This document shows, piece after piece, positions 25,725 to 34,581 of a DNA stretch of 64,000 nucleotides. Under the pieces are notes generated by a model that was not told the DNA's origin, ran no database searches, and saw nothing but the letters and a program-made list of their open reading frames with translations. Made by a program: the position numbers and the translations under genes. Every line of letters begins with the position of its first letter. The stretch's first letter is position 1. This DNA is from Candidatus Electrothrix aestuarii. Its GTDB lineage: Bacteria > Desulfobacterota > Desulfobulbia > Desulfobulbales > Desulfobulbaceae. The stretch is from NCBI GenBank assembly GCA_032595685.2, contig CP159373.1:889001-953000 (forward strand), written 5' to 3'.

Positions 25725-26119
25725 AAATACACCTTTATCAGGTTATTGTTGTTGCTATTTCCTCAGTCATGCTCTATCTGGGCATCAAGGAATTTATAAA
25801 TAGGGAAACTGGCCAGACCCTTCTCAAACTTTTCGTTCGCCTGGCTGTTTGGGGAGGCATGGGATTAATTGCTATCTATCCTGACTTCACCCTGATTATC
25901 GCCAGAGTTATGGGGGTGGTTGATAATTTTAATGCAGTTGTTCTCATGGGTTTCCTGATGGTTTTTCTGATGCTGTTTAAGCTCTTATCAGCCATTGAAA
26001 AAATAGAGCAGAATGTCTCTGAAATTACGCGCAAAGAGGCCCTGCACGCAGCGCATAATCGTATAGAAGAACTCCGCAAGGAGATTAAGGCGCAGAAAAA
26101 AAACGAGGAGAATGAATGA
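25721..26119 (+). CDS. Small membrane protein coupled to DUF808
   Basis: This 132-residue protein has three hydrophobic segments (around residues 3-20, 32-50 and 65-88) and a charged cytoplasmic coiled-coil tail (IEELRKEIKAQKKNEENE). I do not recognise a family. The 4-bp overlap with the DUF808 gene suggests the two proteins act together in the inner membrane. The tail begins after KIEQNVSEITRKEAL and is lysine/glutamate-rich. Confidence 0.7.
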   Translation: MKIHLYQVIVVAISSVMLYLGIKEFINRETGQTLLKLFVRLAVWGGMGLIAIYPDFTLIIARVMGVVDNFNAVVLMGFLMVFLMLFKLLSAIEKIEQNVSEITRKEALHAAHNRIEELRKEIKAQKKNEENE

Positions 26120-26227
26120 CAAAAAAAACGCAATCTCATAGATCTTAACCAGGTTTACCCGTAGTATTTGTGCTAAACAGTAAGAGACTGTACCACTTCA
26201 CTTAACCCACAAACCGGAGAACACAAG

Positions 26228-26641
26228 ATGATTGATCGAAGAGAGTTCCTGAAAACCAGTGCTGTTGCAGCTTCTGCCCTTGCTATTACCTCAGGCTCCA
26301 AAGTATTTGCCGCCGAGGCAGGCGGGTCCTGCCATGCGGGCATCGTGTACACAAAAGACAGCCAGGGGCAATGGGAAGGCAAGGCAGGTAGCCATGCCCC
26401 GGAGGTCACAGTGGAAAAAGGCAAGGTCTCCATCGTCACTGTGCATCCCATGACCGAGCCCCATTTCATTGTCCGGCACACGCTCGTCCTTGCAGATGGC
26501 AAGGTTATCGGCATGAAGACCTTCACTGCTGCGGACAAGCCGGAGTCAAGCTTTACCCTGCCGGAAGGCTACACAGGGAAAGCTTACGCTACCAGCTTCT
26601 GTAACCTGCATGACTTATGGGTAACCGAATTCACGGTCTGA
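26228..26641 (+). CDS. Tat-exported superoxide reductase (neelaredoxin/desulfoferrodoxin-like)
   Basis: This 137-residue protein has a twin-arginine signal (DRREFLKTSAV, residues 3-13) ending near AAEAGG, so it should fold in the cytoplasm and act in the periplasm. The mature part is a class II superoxide reductase domain. Center II ligands can be aligned as His56 (GSHAP), His73 and His79 (VHPMTEPH, the typical six-residue spacing), and Cys125 with His128 (CNLH, the typical three-residue spacing). It would reduce superoxide to hydrogen peroxide using a nonhaem iron. The N-terminal rubredoxin-like center I is absent. A Glu/Lys opposite the iron could not be placed with certainty. Confidence 0.88.
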   Translation: MIDRREFLKTSAVAASALAITSGSKVFAAEAGGSCHAGIVYTKDSQGQWEGKAGSHAPEVTVEKGKVSIVTVHPMTEPHFIVRHTLVLADGKVIGMKTFTAADKPESSFTLPEGYTGKAYATSFCNLHDLWVTEFTV

Positions 26642-26671
26642 CCCTGAATGTTCGACAATAACTCGCTCTAC

Positions 26672-26704
26672 CGGCAGGAGAACATGGCGTTGTCCTGCCG
26701 TTGA
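26672..26704 (+). promoter_or_regulatory. Hairpin and six-codon leader ORF at the DUF3352 start
   Basis: CGGCAGGA (26672-26679) pairs with TCCTGCCG (26693-26700) around a 13-nt loop. A mini-ORF (M-A-L-S-C-R) starts at ATG 26684 behind AGGAG and stops at TGA 26702-26704. Its last base is the first base of the downstream ATG. The arrangement could couple or gate translation of the lipoprotein gene. There is no T-run, so it is not a terminator. Confidence 0.4.
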
Positions 26705-28632
26705 TGTCCATGAAAGGTTCTGCCCCTGTTCTTTTCTTCTGTGCCGTCCTGTGCCTGACGGGATGTCTGTTTATTTTCCCTCTGCAAAAGGACAAGATGG
26801 TTCTTGCCAAGGCAAGTCAGGAGCCTATCCAGCCCATCCATAAAACCAGCCTGAGCCTGTACTCTGCCGGAGCGGATTTTCTTGATACCCCCTTTATCCG
26901 TGCCTTCACCAGCCTTGATTGCAGCAAAATATCGACTTTCTTTACCAAAGGCATAGGCCAGCAACTCCAAACCCATGCCCAGTCACTGGCGCCCCAGGAA
27001 TTGATTTCTCATCATGCGATGGCAGTCCTGGAGCTACCCAATGCGGCAGCAGTAGGTCAAAGCTTTCTCGATTCTCGTTTTGGAAAGACACTGAATGATA
27101 TAAAATGGCATACTATTCTTCAACGACTCAAAATAAAGCGCAGTTTGAGCCAACCCTTGGCACGGAGTTCCTCCAGCCTGATGCATCTACTGACGCATGC
27201 CTCCTTTTCCCAGGTCTTTTCCCGACGCCTCTTTCTTGCCCAACTCCCGGCTCTGCCCTCTCTCTTTGGCGAGGAACAGCGTCATCCCCTCATGGAAAAC
27301 CAGCTCTTCATCCTGGACCCCGGCCAGGATGATCCAGAAAAACTTCTTTCTACCCTGCTGACTATTCCCCAAGGAAGACAAAATAGTCTCAAATACTTAG
27401 GACTTACGATTCATACTTTCAGGTCCAAGAGAAAACCAACCCTCTATATAGCGAAAGTAGGGGATAAAATTATTCTTTCCTTTGCCCCTAAGTCAATGAA
27501 GGAAAGCATCAGCCTTTATCTTAACCATCTTTTTCAGCGACCGAACAACCTTCTGCTCAACCAGGAATACAGGGGACTTGCAGAGCAAAAAACGAAAGAA
27601 ACTGATTTCTTTTTCTATGCAGATCTTTTTCGCCTGAAATTGCATTTCAGCCTGCTCTTTGCTCAGTTGGGCTCACAAAAGAGCAGTCAAAAGACTCTCA
27701 ATCGCCCCTGGGCAGCAGGTGTACGGAGCCTCGGCATGTATCATCAGAGAAACAATAAGACTGATGAACTGAAAACTCTCGTCCGTTTTTCCCAGGAGCA
27801 ACTCGACCCTTTCCAGCGCCACATTTACTCCACCCCACCCTCTCTCAGCCAAAGTTTCCAAGAAGTCCCTGCTGACCTGGTCCTCGCCTTTTGGTTTAAC
27901 TGGCTGGAACCCAGACTTTGGTGGAAAACCACGGCTGCGCACGGTGAAAAAGAAGAGAGAGCATCTGCTGACAGAATTGCAGCCTGGATCAAACAAAAGA
28001 CTGACATGAGTATGGAACAGTTCCTGGGACTGTTTGGAAAAAATTTCAGTGTCTATGTGGCCGAGGTCAGCACCGCTGGATTCTTTCCAGTACCACGCCT
28101 TTGCCTCAGCATTGAGATTCATGATAGGCATAAAGTAGAGGCATTTCTTCAGGAGATTATCGCAAACCTACCAACCAGGCGGACCATGATAGGGGGTGTC
28201 CCTGTAGTTTCTCTGCTTGCAGCCCAGGGCATGTTGCAGCCTTCCTATACCTTTTTTAACGGCAAGCTCCTGATCGCGGACAGCCGAGAACAGGTTGAAG
28301 ATATTCTACTCAGGAAAAAGAAACCGCTGGCCGCAGGCAAAGAGTTCCAGGGCGTGGATACCAATCTTGCCAAGCCTGCCAACCTGCATCTCTTTGCCCG
28401 GATTCCAGAGCTTGTCAATGCCTTACAGGAGCTGGCCTCCTGGGCAGGGACCATGATTGCAGTCCGGGATCACCGAAGCGGATCTACAAGTAAGGTCCTG
28501 GTGGATCAAGTTCTTACACCTATCCTGGAAAGCTTCAACACCTACAGAGCTATAGGTATACGCAGTGCCACGGCCCCCAACGAGCTTATTATTGATACCA
28601 AGATACTGCGCACCCAAGCAACTACCCCCTAA
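26704..28632 (+). CDS. DUF3352-like lipoprotein
   Basis: This 642-residue protein has an N-terminal lipoprotein signal with lipobox LTGC (residues 18-21), so it should be membrane-anchored in the periplasm. The body resembles DUF3352-type proteins: repeated alpha/beta units such as LYIAKVGDKIILSFAPKSM, VYVAEVSTAGFFPVPRLCLS and FFNGKLLIADSREQVEDILL. These alternate helices with display-type strands. The function is unknown. It begins right after the leader hairpin and is followed 24 bp later by the radical SAM gene. The 62 bp before it separate it from the superoxide reductase. Confidence 0.7.
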   Translation: MSMKGSAPVLFFCAVLCLTGCLFIFPLQKDKMVLAKASQEPIQPIHKTSLSLYSAGADFLDTPFIRAFTSLDCSKISTFFTKGIGQQLQTHAQSLAPQELISHHAMAVLELPNAAAVGQSFLDSRFGKTLNDIKWHTILQRLKIKRSLSQPLARSSSSLMHLLTHASFSQVFSRRLFLAQLPALPSLFGEEQRHPLMENQLFILDPGQDDPEKLLSTLLTIPQGRQNSLKYLGLTIHTFRSKRKPTLYIAKVGDKIILSFAPKSMKESISLYLNHLFQRPNNLLLNQEYRGLAEQKTKETDFFFYADLFRLKLHFSLLFAQLGSQKSSQKTLNRPWAAGVRSLGMYHQRNNKTDELKTLVRFSQEQLDPFQRHIYSTPPSLSQSFQEVPADLVLAFWFNWLEPRLWWKTTAAHGEKEERASADRIAAWIKQKTDMSMEQFLGLFGKNFSVYVAEVSTAGFFPVPRLCLSIEIHDRHKVEAFLQEIIANLPTRRTMIGGVPVVSLLAAQGMLQPSYTFFNGKLLIADSREQVEDILLRKKKPLAAGKEFQGVDTNLAKPANLHLFARIPELVNALQELASWAGTMIAVRDHRSGSTSKVLVDQVLTPILESFNTYRAIGIRSATAPNELIIDTKILRTQATTP

Positions 28633-28655
28633 AGGATAAAGGACCCCATAACTCT

Positions 28656-30323
28656 ATGTTTCACCTCGTCAGTATAAACTGCCGCTATTCCCATTCCTGC
28701 CTGGCTCTTTTCTACGTCCGCAATGCCCTGGAGCAACATCTGCCGGAGCAGCCCCAGCTCTTCAGCCAGCTCACCATTAATGACCCCTATTATGCGACCC
28801 TGTTGCGCATCAGCAGGACAGAGGCAAAGGCGGTCTTCTTCTCGGTTTATATCTGGAACCACGCCGTTATTCGCCGCCTGATTCATGATCTGGCTCGCCT
28901 GCTACCGGAGCTCCCCATAATCCTTGGAGGCCCTGAGGCCCCGGCTTTGGGTACGCTTCCTGAACAATGCAGCCTTTTCCTTGGTGAAATTGAGGGAGCA
29001 CCCCAGGCATTTTATCAGGACCTGGAACAAGGAGGTTTACAAGCTATGTACCGGGCAAAAAAAGCACAAGCTTTCCCTTCGCCTTACCGGCAGGAGGATT
29101 TTACAGAAGCCCTGCAACACCGCCAGCTCTATTATGAGTCCTCCCGAGGCTGTCCCTTCTCCTGTTCCTACTGCCTCTCTTCCGGCTCCAAAGGAGTACG
29201 CCATAAGCCTGTTGAGTTAGTTAAGGAAGAGCTGACCGCCCTGATTGCTGCAAACCCCATGATCATTAAGCTGGTGGATCGTACCTTTAATGACCATCCT
29301 GAGCGGGCCCTGGTGATCTGGCAATTCCTTATCGAATCGGCGCAACAGGTCCGTTTCCATTTTGAGATAGCCCCGGACCGTTTTACCGAGCCCATGTTTG
29401 ATCTGCTTGCCACAGTTCCCTGCGACCAATTTCAGTTTGAAATCGGCATCCAGAGTTGTCACGAGCCCACCTTGTCAGCGGTTCAACGCAGAATGGACCT
29501 AGCAGCAGCCTGCCAGAACATTCAACGCCTCCTGGCCCTGGACAGCATTCATCTCCATGTTGACCTTATCCTGGGACTGCCCTTTGAGACCGAGGCCAGC
29601 TTCCGGGATTCCTTTAATCAGGTGTTCCGGCTAGCACCTCATTACATCCAACTGGGTCTGCTCAAGGTCCTGCCGGAGACCGAGATTGCTCGACGGGCTG
29701 AGGAATTTGGCCTGATCTTTTGCAATCAGCCGCCTTATGAGATGCTGGCTACCCGGTGGCTTGATCATAAACAATTAAGCGACCTCTACGAACTCTGCGA
29801 ATGCACCGAATCCTTTTATAACAACCGCTTCTTCCGTTCTCTCTGGCAATATCTTGTCCAGACCGGAGAGGAACCCTTTGCCTTCTTTTCCGAGCTCCTG
29901 CATCTTTGCCGGGAATATAATTTTTTCCAGCTCTCGCATACCCATAAATTGATGATCCAGGTTCTCACGGCTCTGGTGCAACAGCGAGAGGATAGAGAAC
30001 TTCTGCTTGATCTCCTGCGCTATGATTGGCTCCGTTGCGGCCATCGAACCCTGCCTGAGGACCTCGCCCAAACTTCACAAACAGAGCTGCGTAATACTTT
30101 ACGCACGACTCTGCCCCAGAACCTGGAGGGGCTCTTCACCTATCAAACACGGGTTGAATTCCTCAAGCAGTCCAGCTTTGTCGAACTTTCCCCGAAAGCT
30201 ATGCACTTCCTTGGTTTCACCGCTGAAAATAAGCATAAAAATGGCCTCATAGCCCTGCTACCAGAGCAAACCGACGGGGTGATGAAGTTTAATCGGGCTG
30301 TGGCGCTGCCTTCATATCAGTAA
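28656..30323 (+). CDS. B12-binding radical SAM protein with DUF4080
   Basis: This 555-residue enzyme begins with a cobalamin-binding-like Rossmann domain (residues 1-150; AVFFSVYIWN, LPIILGGPEAPALG). The radical SAM core follows, with its cluster motif CPFSCSYC near residue 168. The TIM-barrel segments are QFEIGIQS and LDLAAACQNIQRL. The C-terminal part matches DUF4080, seen in this class of uncharacterised cobalamin-dependent methyltransferase-like proteins. The substrate is unknown. It follows the lipoprotein gene closely, without functional evidence for a link. Confidence 0.85.
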   Translation: MFHLVSINCRYSHSCLALFYVRNALEQHLPEQPQLFSQLTINDPYYATLLRISRTEAKAVFFSVYIWNHAVIRRLIHDLARLLPELPIILGGPEAPALGTLPEQCSLFLGEIEGAPQAFYQDLEQGGLQAMYRAKKAQAFPSPYRQEDFTEALQHRQLYYESSRGCPFSCSYCLSSGSKGVRHKPVELVKEELTALIAANPMIIKLVDRTFNDHPERALVIWQFLIESAQQVRFHFEIAPDRFTEPMFDLLATVPCDQFQFEIGIQSCHEPTLSAVQRRMDLAAACQNIQRLLALDSIHLHVDLILGLPFETEASFRDSFNQVFRLAPHYIQLGLLKVLPETEIARRAEEFGLIFCNQPPYEMLATRWLDHKQLSDLYELCECTESFYNNRFFRSLWQYLVQTGEEPFAFFSELLHLCREYNFFQLSHTHKLMIQVLTALVQQREDRELLLDLLRYDWLRCGHRTLPEDLAQTSQTELRNTLRTTLPQNLEGLFTYQTRVEFLKQSSFVELSPKAMHFLGFTAENKHKNGLIALLPEQTDGVMKFNRAVALPSYQ

Positions 30324-30420
30324 TAATCAATATTTTCAAATCGGTAGAAAATTTCGATTTACTTTCTTGCCACCGCGTTGTCTACTATTCCTGTATTTCT
30401 CTTTTCGTTCTGGAGACATT

Positions 30421-30948
30421 ATGAGGTATAAAAAAGCATACCCAAATGCTGGAGCGAAATATTTTTCCCCTCTTTTTCCAGAGGGCGCTCTGCATGAAAA
30501 CGAACAGAACCAGAATGTTATGACAGACATAAAAATGGATAAGCTGACTAAGGCGTACCTTGATCACGGTATGATTTCCGAAGAAATGACCTTCTTCGAA
30601 AAATTCGTTGAGGGAATTGATGCGGATGAGGTGGAAGACTATCTCGTTAGGATTCGAAAATTCTCAGATGAATATATTGTTAATCATTTCCGCTTTGAAG
30701 AGGAAGAAATTTTTCCCTTAATTCTCAAGTATGGTAATGAAAAAGAAAAAAAGATGGTCCAGATGCTGAAAAATGACCATGTCAAGATACTGCAAAAGCT
30801 GGATGATTTTTTAAAAAAGGTTACTTCCTATGGAACCCATCCAAGCGAGGAAGAAATCGAAGAGATTATGCACTCAAGCAGAGAACTGCTGGAAATGGTT
30901 TTGCTGCATGCACGTAAGGAGGATGCCCACCTTTTTCCAAATCTTTAG
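30421..30948 (+). CDS. Hemerythrin-domain protein
   Basis: This 175-residue protein has a four-helix hemerythrin-like domain from about residue 40. The di-iron ligands are recognisable in YLDHGMISEE, NHFRFEEEEIFPL, KNDHVKIL and LLHARKEDAHLFPNL. Such domains bind oxygen or sense oxygen/NO through a diiron site. A GGAG site seven bases before ATG 30421 supports this start; the first ~35 residues are poorly conserved, so the internal ATG at 30520 is an alternative. It is monocistronic. Confidence 0.82.
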   Translation: MRYKKAYPNAGAKYFSPLFPEGALHENEQNQNVMTDIKMDKLTKAYLDHGMISEEMTFFEKFVEGIDADEVEDYLVRIRKFSDEYIVNHFRFEEEEIFPLILKYGNEKEKKMVQMLKNDHVKILQKLDDFLKKVTSYGTHPSEEEIEEIMHSSRELLEMVLLHARKEDAHLFPNL

Positions 30949-31013
30949 AGCTTCTCCCTTGTACTCAGGCGAGGAAGGATTAGAACTCTGCAAATAAGCA
31001 ACCAGGGAAAGTA

Positions 31014-31202
31014 TTATAGAGGCACGTCATCAACAGCCTCTGCTGCTTCATCGATTGCCTCATGAACTGTGTTCCCGACAACTGGGACAACAGAAATCAC
31101 GGCACCTCCTACCCGCATGGGGACAGTGACGACCTTTGTGAAAAAACAGCCGCTGAGGAGGGGGAGTAAAATAGTCAGTAATAATAGACCGGACAGCTTC
31201 AT
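31014..31202 (-). CDS. Small DUF6726-like lipoprotein
   Basis: This 62-residue protein has a strong lipoprotein signal (LLLLTILLPLLSGC, lipobox LSGC). A short mature part follows (FFTKVVTVPMRVGGAVISVV, then VGNTVHEAIDEAAEAVDDVP). It resembles the DUF6726 family of small envelope proteins of unknown function. It lies 21 bp downstream of the cytochrome b gene on the same strand and may belong to that transcript. Confidence 0.75.
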   Translation of the reverse strand: MKLSGLLLLTILLPLLSGCFFTKVVTVPMRVGGAVISVVPVVGNTVHEAIDEAAEAVDDVPL

Positions 31203-31223
31203 TTTGTTATCCCTCCAGCATTT

Positions 31224-32123
31224 TCATGCACAGCATCCCCGCCAAAACCCCATAACGCTCAGCACGGTATACACAAGCAACCACGCCCCCATAAACCAAA
31301 AAGCCACCCGCCGGAAGCGCCCTTCCTGTGGCAAGAAAAGCAAGGCCCCCACAAAAACCGATGGAACAAAAATCCCGGCCCAGAACACCGGAATATAGCG
31401 CAGTAACTCCTGCAAGCCGAGAAAAAACCACGGCCCATTAATATGTAACAGGCCAAAATGATCACGCTCCAAAGGTGTTTTAAAGATGGGAGAAAGCAGG
31501 ATGAGTCCCAAGATCAGAGGGAGATGATTGCTCCAAGAGGCTGTATAGCGGCGCAGATGTGGCCAAACAACGAAACCACCCAGGACCATCAACCCGATCA
31601 CATGGTTCAGATAGACCTTTTGCACGCCTGCAACATGACCATCAAACAGGAGTTTATTCAGATACACCCCCAGAACAGGAAGCGAGCGTGTGATATTCTC
31701 TGCAATAGCACCAGCGGCATCGCCCGTCGCATCTCCCCGCAGGATATAGCCGGTAAAGAGCAAGGTCAGAGCAACCGGTACTGAGGCGCTCAGCCGCAAC
31801 CACGCTCCTCGGGTAAAGCGATACGCAGGAGTGGGCACCTTCTGCCAGAGGATAACAAGGAGATGAGCCAGCAAGAGGAGCATAAAGGCCTGGCTGGAGA
31901 AGTAATGCAACGAGCGCCAAAAGGAACCAAAGGGCACGATGAGCTCTATGGTTGCAGTGGAATAGAAGGGCTCTGCGGCATTATACTGAAGCCCCAAGGC
32001 CAGACCAGACAAGACCGAGAGATAGAGGCTGATCAGGGTGTGGCCTCCCCAGCGAATGGAGAACAAAAAAACTCTGATTCGTTCCCCCCAGCGCAGTGCG
32101 TTCTCTTCCGTAAGTGCTGCCAT
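31224..32123 (-). CDS. Cytochrome b N-terminal domain protein of a bc-type complex
   Basis: This 299-residue polytopic membrane protein has a cytochrome b/b6 architecture. The haem-ligand regions are SLHYFSSQAFMLLLLAHLL (first His pair) and LNHVIGLMVLGGFVVWPHLRR (second pair). The Qo-site-like stretch TGYILRGDATGD lies between them. The ATG at 32123 overlaps the Rieske stop by one base; a TTG one codon upstream is less likely. With the Rieske protein it should oxidise quinol and pass electrons to an unidentified periplasmic acceptor. No cytochrome c1 gene is adjacent. Confidence 0.85.
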   Translation of the reverse strand: MAALTEENALRWGERIRVFLFSIRWGGHTLISLYLSVLSGLALGLQYNAAEPFYSTATIELIVPFGSFWRSLHYFSSQAFMLLLLAHLLVILWQKVPTPAYRFTRGAWLRLSASVPVALTLLFTGYILRGDATGDAAGAIAENITRSLPVLGVYLNKLLFDGHVAGVQKVYLNHVIGLMVLGGFVVWPHLRRYTASWSNHLPLILGLILLSPIFKTPLERDHFGLLHINGPWFFLGLQELLRYIPVFWAGIFVPSVFVGALLFLPQEGRFRRVAFWFMGAWLLVYTVLSVMGFWRGCCA

Positions 32124-32560
32124 CAAATCGTCACCACATAGCCGATTACATCCCCATCTCTCCCCTTTTGCACAGCCACTTCATAGACAGGTAAATCCCG
32201 CTCAGCGGGTCCTCTCAATCGCTTTCCCTGCTCAGTAAACCTGCTCTGATGGCAAGGGCATTCTATGAGCTGCTTATCTTCCAGAAAATTGACTCGGCAG
32301 CCGAGATGGGTACAGGTCCGGGATACGGCCCAGGCCTGCTCGTCCCGCGCAAAGAGGATGAACTCCCGCTCCGCGTGGAAACCGCTTCGAGGGAGGGGGG
32401 CTGCTACCTTGATATGCCTTGGCTTGGGCTTGACAGCATACCCAGCAAAGCGGAACAGGGGATAAAGCAGACCAACGCCGATAAAGGACGCTGTCCAGCT
32501 CAGCATATTACGCAGAAAACTCCGGCGCTCATTCGCTGTGTTGCTCTTCTTGTCCTCCAT
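32123..32560 (-). CDS. Rieske [2Fe-2S] protein
   Basis: This 145-residue protein has a cytoplasmic N-terminus and an uncleaved membrane/Tat-like segment (RRSFLRNMLSWTASFIGVGL). The Rieske cluster motifs are CTHLGC (with His) and CPCH, spaced by VNFLEDKQLIE. It delivers electrons from the quinol-oxidising cytochrome b encoded next, with stop and start sharing one base. The fold is minimal and lacks an extra domain, as in bacterial b6f/bc variants. It precedes the cytochrome b gene in the same transcript. Confidence 0.88.
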   Translation of the reverse strand: MEDKKSNTANERRSFLRNMLSWTASFIGVGLLYPLFRFAGYAVKPKPRHIKVAAPLPRSGFHAEREFILFARDEQAWAVSRTCTHLGCRVNFLEDKQLIECPCHQSRFTEQGKRLRGPAERDLPVYEVAVQKGRDGDVIGYVVTI

Positions 32561-32580
32561 ATCAGCGCTACTCGGGATTC

Positions 32581-33108
32581 TCAGTTATTAAACTTTTCTT
32601 TCAGTGCGGCGAGCACATGGGCTGGGACCATACCGCTGACATCTCCACCGTGTCGGGCCGCATCCTTGATAATAGAGGAACTGATATATATCCAGCGAAA
32701 CCCGGTCATGAGAAAGACGGTCTGCACCCTGCGTTCCAGCTTTCGGTTCATAAGGGCCAGCTGAAACTCATAATCAAAATCTGAAACAGCCCGCAGGCCA
32801 CGGACAATGGCGCAGGCCTTTTTCTTGACCGCATAATCAACCGTGAGACCACTTGTGGTATCGACCGTCACATTGCTGTTCGCGGTAAAACACTGCTCAG
32901 CCAGGGCCACCCGTTCTTGTAAAGTGAAGAGAGGTTTTTTCCCGGTATTAACAGCCAGGGCAACAATCACATGGTCAAACATGCTTAAGGATCGTTTAAC
33001 GATATCCACATGTCCGTTGGTAATAGGATCAAAGGTGCCGGGATAGATCGCAATGCCCGAGGGACGTCCCGCTTGAAAATCAGCATCAGGAACAACTTGA
33101 TAAGACAT
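32581..33108 (-). CDS. coaD: Phosphopantetheine adenylyltransferase
   Basis: This enzyme forms dephospho-CoA from phosphopantetheine and ATP in coenzyme A synthesis. The nucleotidyltransferase motif is IYPGTFDPITNGHVDIV (TNGH). The second motif is WIYISSSIIKDAARHGGDV, corresponding to the ISSTxxR loop. Typical segments ARATRGLRAVSDF-like (here IVRGLRAVSDFDYEFQLALM) lie between. The 175-residue length is slightly longer than usual because of a ~15-residue N-terminal extension before GIAIYPG. It lies 68 bp downstream of rsmD on the same strand, a common gene neighbourhood. Confidence 0.95.
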   Translation of the reverse strand: MSYQVVPDADFQAGRPSGIAIYPGTFDPITNGHVDIVKRSLSMFDHVIVALAVNTGKKPLFTLQERVALAEQCFTANSNVTVDTTSGLTVDYAVKKKACAIVRGLRAVSDFDYEFQLALMNRKLERRVQTVFLMTGFRWIYISSSIIKDAARHGGDVSGMVPAHVLAALKEKFNN

Positions 33109-33176
33109 AAAAGGTACTTCGTACTACGGATCTGGAACGCAAAACGCTCGTTCTTGGTGGAATTGGCTCTGCCGTA

Positions 33177-33758
33177 TCAGGAAGGGACAGTATTGCGGTA
33201 TAACCACAGTCCGGTTTCCCCGTAGCTTCGGTGACTCTCCAGGCTCAGGGTTCCGTATTGTTCCGCAAGCTGCTCGCTTGCCCGTTCCTCTGCCACGACA
33301 AGGCCATTATCTTTCAGTAAATCCTCCCTTTCTACCATTGCTACTGTCTTTTCCGCCAGTTTTTTTTCATAGGGAGGATCGAGAAAAACGATATCAAAGA
33401 GCAGCTGAGCGGGCATCTTCCTTTTCAACCGCCCCAAACTTCCCTCTTGCGAGAGGTTGAGCACCTGCAACGAGGCCTTTGCTGCGGGGAAACAATTTGT
33501 TAAATTCCCGTGGATCAACTCAAGGGCCTGCCGGGATTGATCCACAAAGACTACTGTCTCCGCCCCCCGGCTCAAGGCCTCAAGGCCAAGAGCACCAGTT
33601 CCGGCATAGAGATCAAGAATGGTGCTGCCAAGCACTTCCTCTCCCAGGATACTGAACAGGGCCTCACGTACCCGGTCGCCTGTTGGCCGTATAAAGGTCC
33701 ACCCTGCCTTGGGCTTGATCAGATGACGCCCTCGTGCTGAACCACCGGTAATCCGCAT
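33177..33758 (-). CDS. rsmD: 16S rRNA (guanine966-N2)-methyltransferase RsmD
   Basis: This 193-residue class I SAM methyltransferase modifies G966 in 16S rRNA of the 30S subunit. It has the RsmD opening MRITGGSARGRHLIKPK, the conserved RPTGDRVREALFSIL, motif I DLYAGTGALGLEALSRGA and the catalytic motif IV DIVFLDPPYEK. Length and order match the family. It is arranged rsmD-coaD with pssA directly upstream (8 bp), so the three may be co-transcribed. Confidence 0.95.
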   Translation of the reverse strand: MRITGGSARGRHLIKPKAGWTFIRPTGDRVREALFSILGEEVLGSTILDLYAGTGALGLEALSRGAETVVFVDQSRQALELIHGNLTNCFPAAKASLQVLNLSQEGSLGRLKRKMPAQLLFDIVFLDPPYEKKLAEKTVAMVEREDLLKDNGLVVAEERASEQLAEQYGTLSLESHRSYGETGLWLYRNTVPS

Positions 33759-33766
33759 AAGTCAGA

Positions 33767-34510
33767 TCAATCTTCTGATTCAGGAACTTTCTTCTTTTTT
33801 TGCAAAAAAGTATATAATTCCAGAAGAAGCCCGGATGCTGCGTACAGGAGCGCAGTTGCAAACAAAATAATTTCATGCTCAGCAGTCAGAAGAGCCAGCA
33901 CTAAAATCATACCAACAACAGCCTGAAAACGTTTTTCCCGGGGAATTCTCGTCTTTTTGAAACTGAGGTAGCGATGACTTGAAATCATCAGATAGGAAAG
34001 CAGATAGACCAGCAAGAGGATGGAAAGATGCTTTACTGTTTCAGTTGCGCCTAAGTAATGGAAAAACATAACCATCGTCGCAATAGCACCAGCTGCTGCC
34101 GGACAAGGCAGCCCAACAAAATCGTGGTTCTTATTCTCTGGATCCTCGGCCATAGAGTTAAAACGCGCCAGACGCAGGGCGGTGGTAGCGACATAGAGAA
34201 AAGCAGCCACCCAACCATAGCGCCCATAGGGAATAAGGGCCCAGAGATAGGCCAGCAGAGCCGGAGCAACTCCAAAGGAAACCAGATCGCACAGGGAATC
34301 CAGCTGCATACCAAATCGGGAGGTTGAGTCGGTTAAGCGGGCAACCCGGCCATCTAGGCCGTCAAAAATCCCTGCCACCAGGATAGCTACAGCAGCAGGC
34401 TTGAACTCTCCATTAATTGAGGCAACAATGGAATAAAAGCCGCAGAACAGGCTGGTGCAGGTCAGCATACTAGGAAGGGCATAAAATCGATTTGATCGCA
34501 TTCTTTCCAT
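33767..34510 (-). CDS. pssA: CDP-diacylglycerol-serine O-phosphatidyltransferase
   Basis: This 247-residue inner-membrane enzyme makes phosphatidylserine, the precursor of phosphatidylethanolamine. The CDP-alcohol phosphotransferase signature D-G-x2-A-R-x8-G-x3-D-x3-D is complete in DGLDGRVARLTDSTSRFG followed by MQLDSLCD. About seven membrane segments follow. It belongs to the Gram-positive/archaeal-like type II PssA group common in Desulfobacterota. It is the first gene of the run pssA-rsmD-coaD. No psd gene is in the window. Confidence 0.92.
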   Translation of the reverse strand: MERMRSNRFYALPSMLTCTSLFCGFYSIVASINGEFKPAAVAILVAGIFDGLDGRVARLTDSTSRFGMQLDSLCDLVSFGVAPALLAYLWALIPYGRYGWVAAFLYVATTALRLARFNSMAEDPENKNHDFVGLPCPAAAGAIATMVMFFHYLGATETVKHLSILLLVYLLSYLMISSHRYLSFKKTRIPREKRFQAVVGMILVLALLTAEHEIILFATALLYAASGLLLELYTFLQKKKKVPESED

Positions 34511-34581
34511 AATAAGAGGAGTTATCGATAGGGAAGCAGAGCAGAGAATTGCTCCCTGATAAGCGCAACTGTTACAACGGC

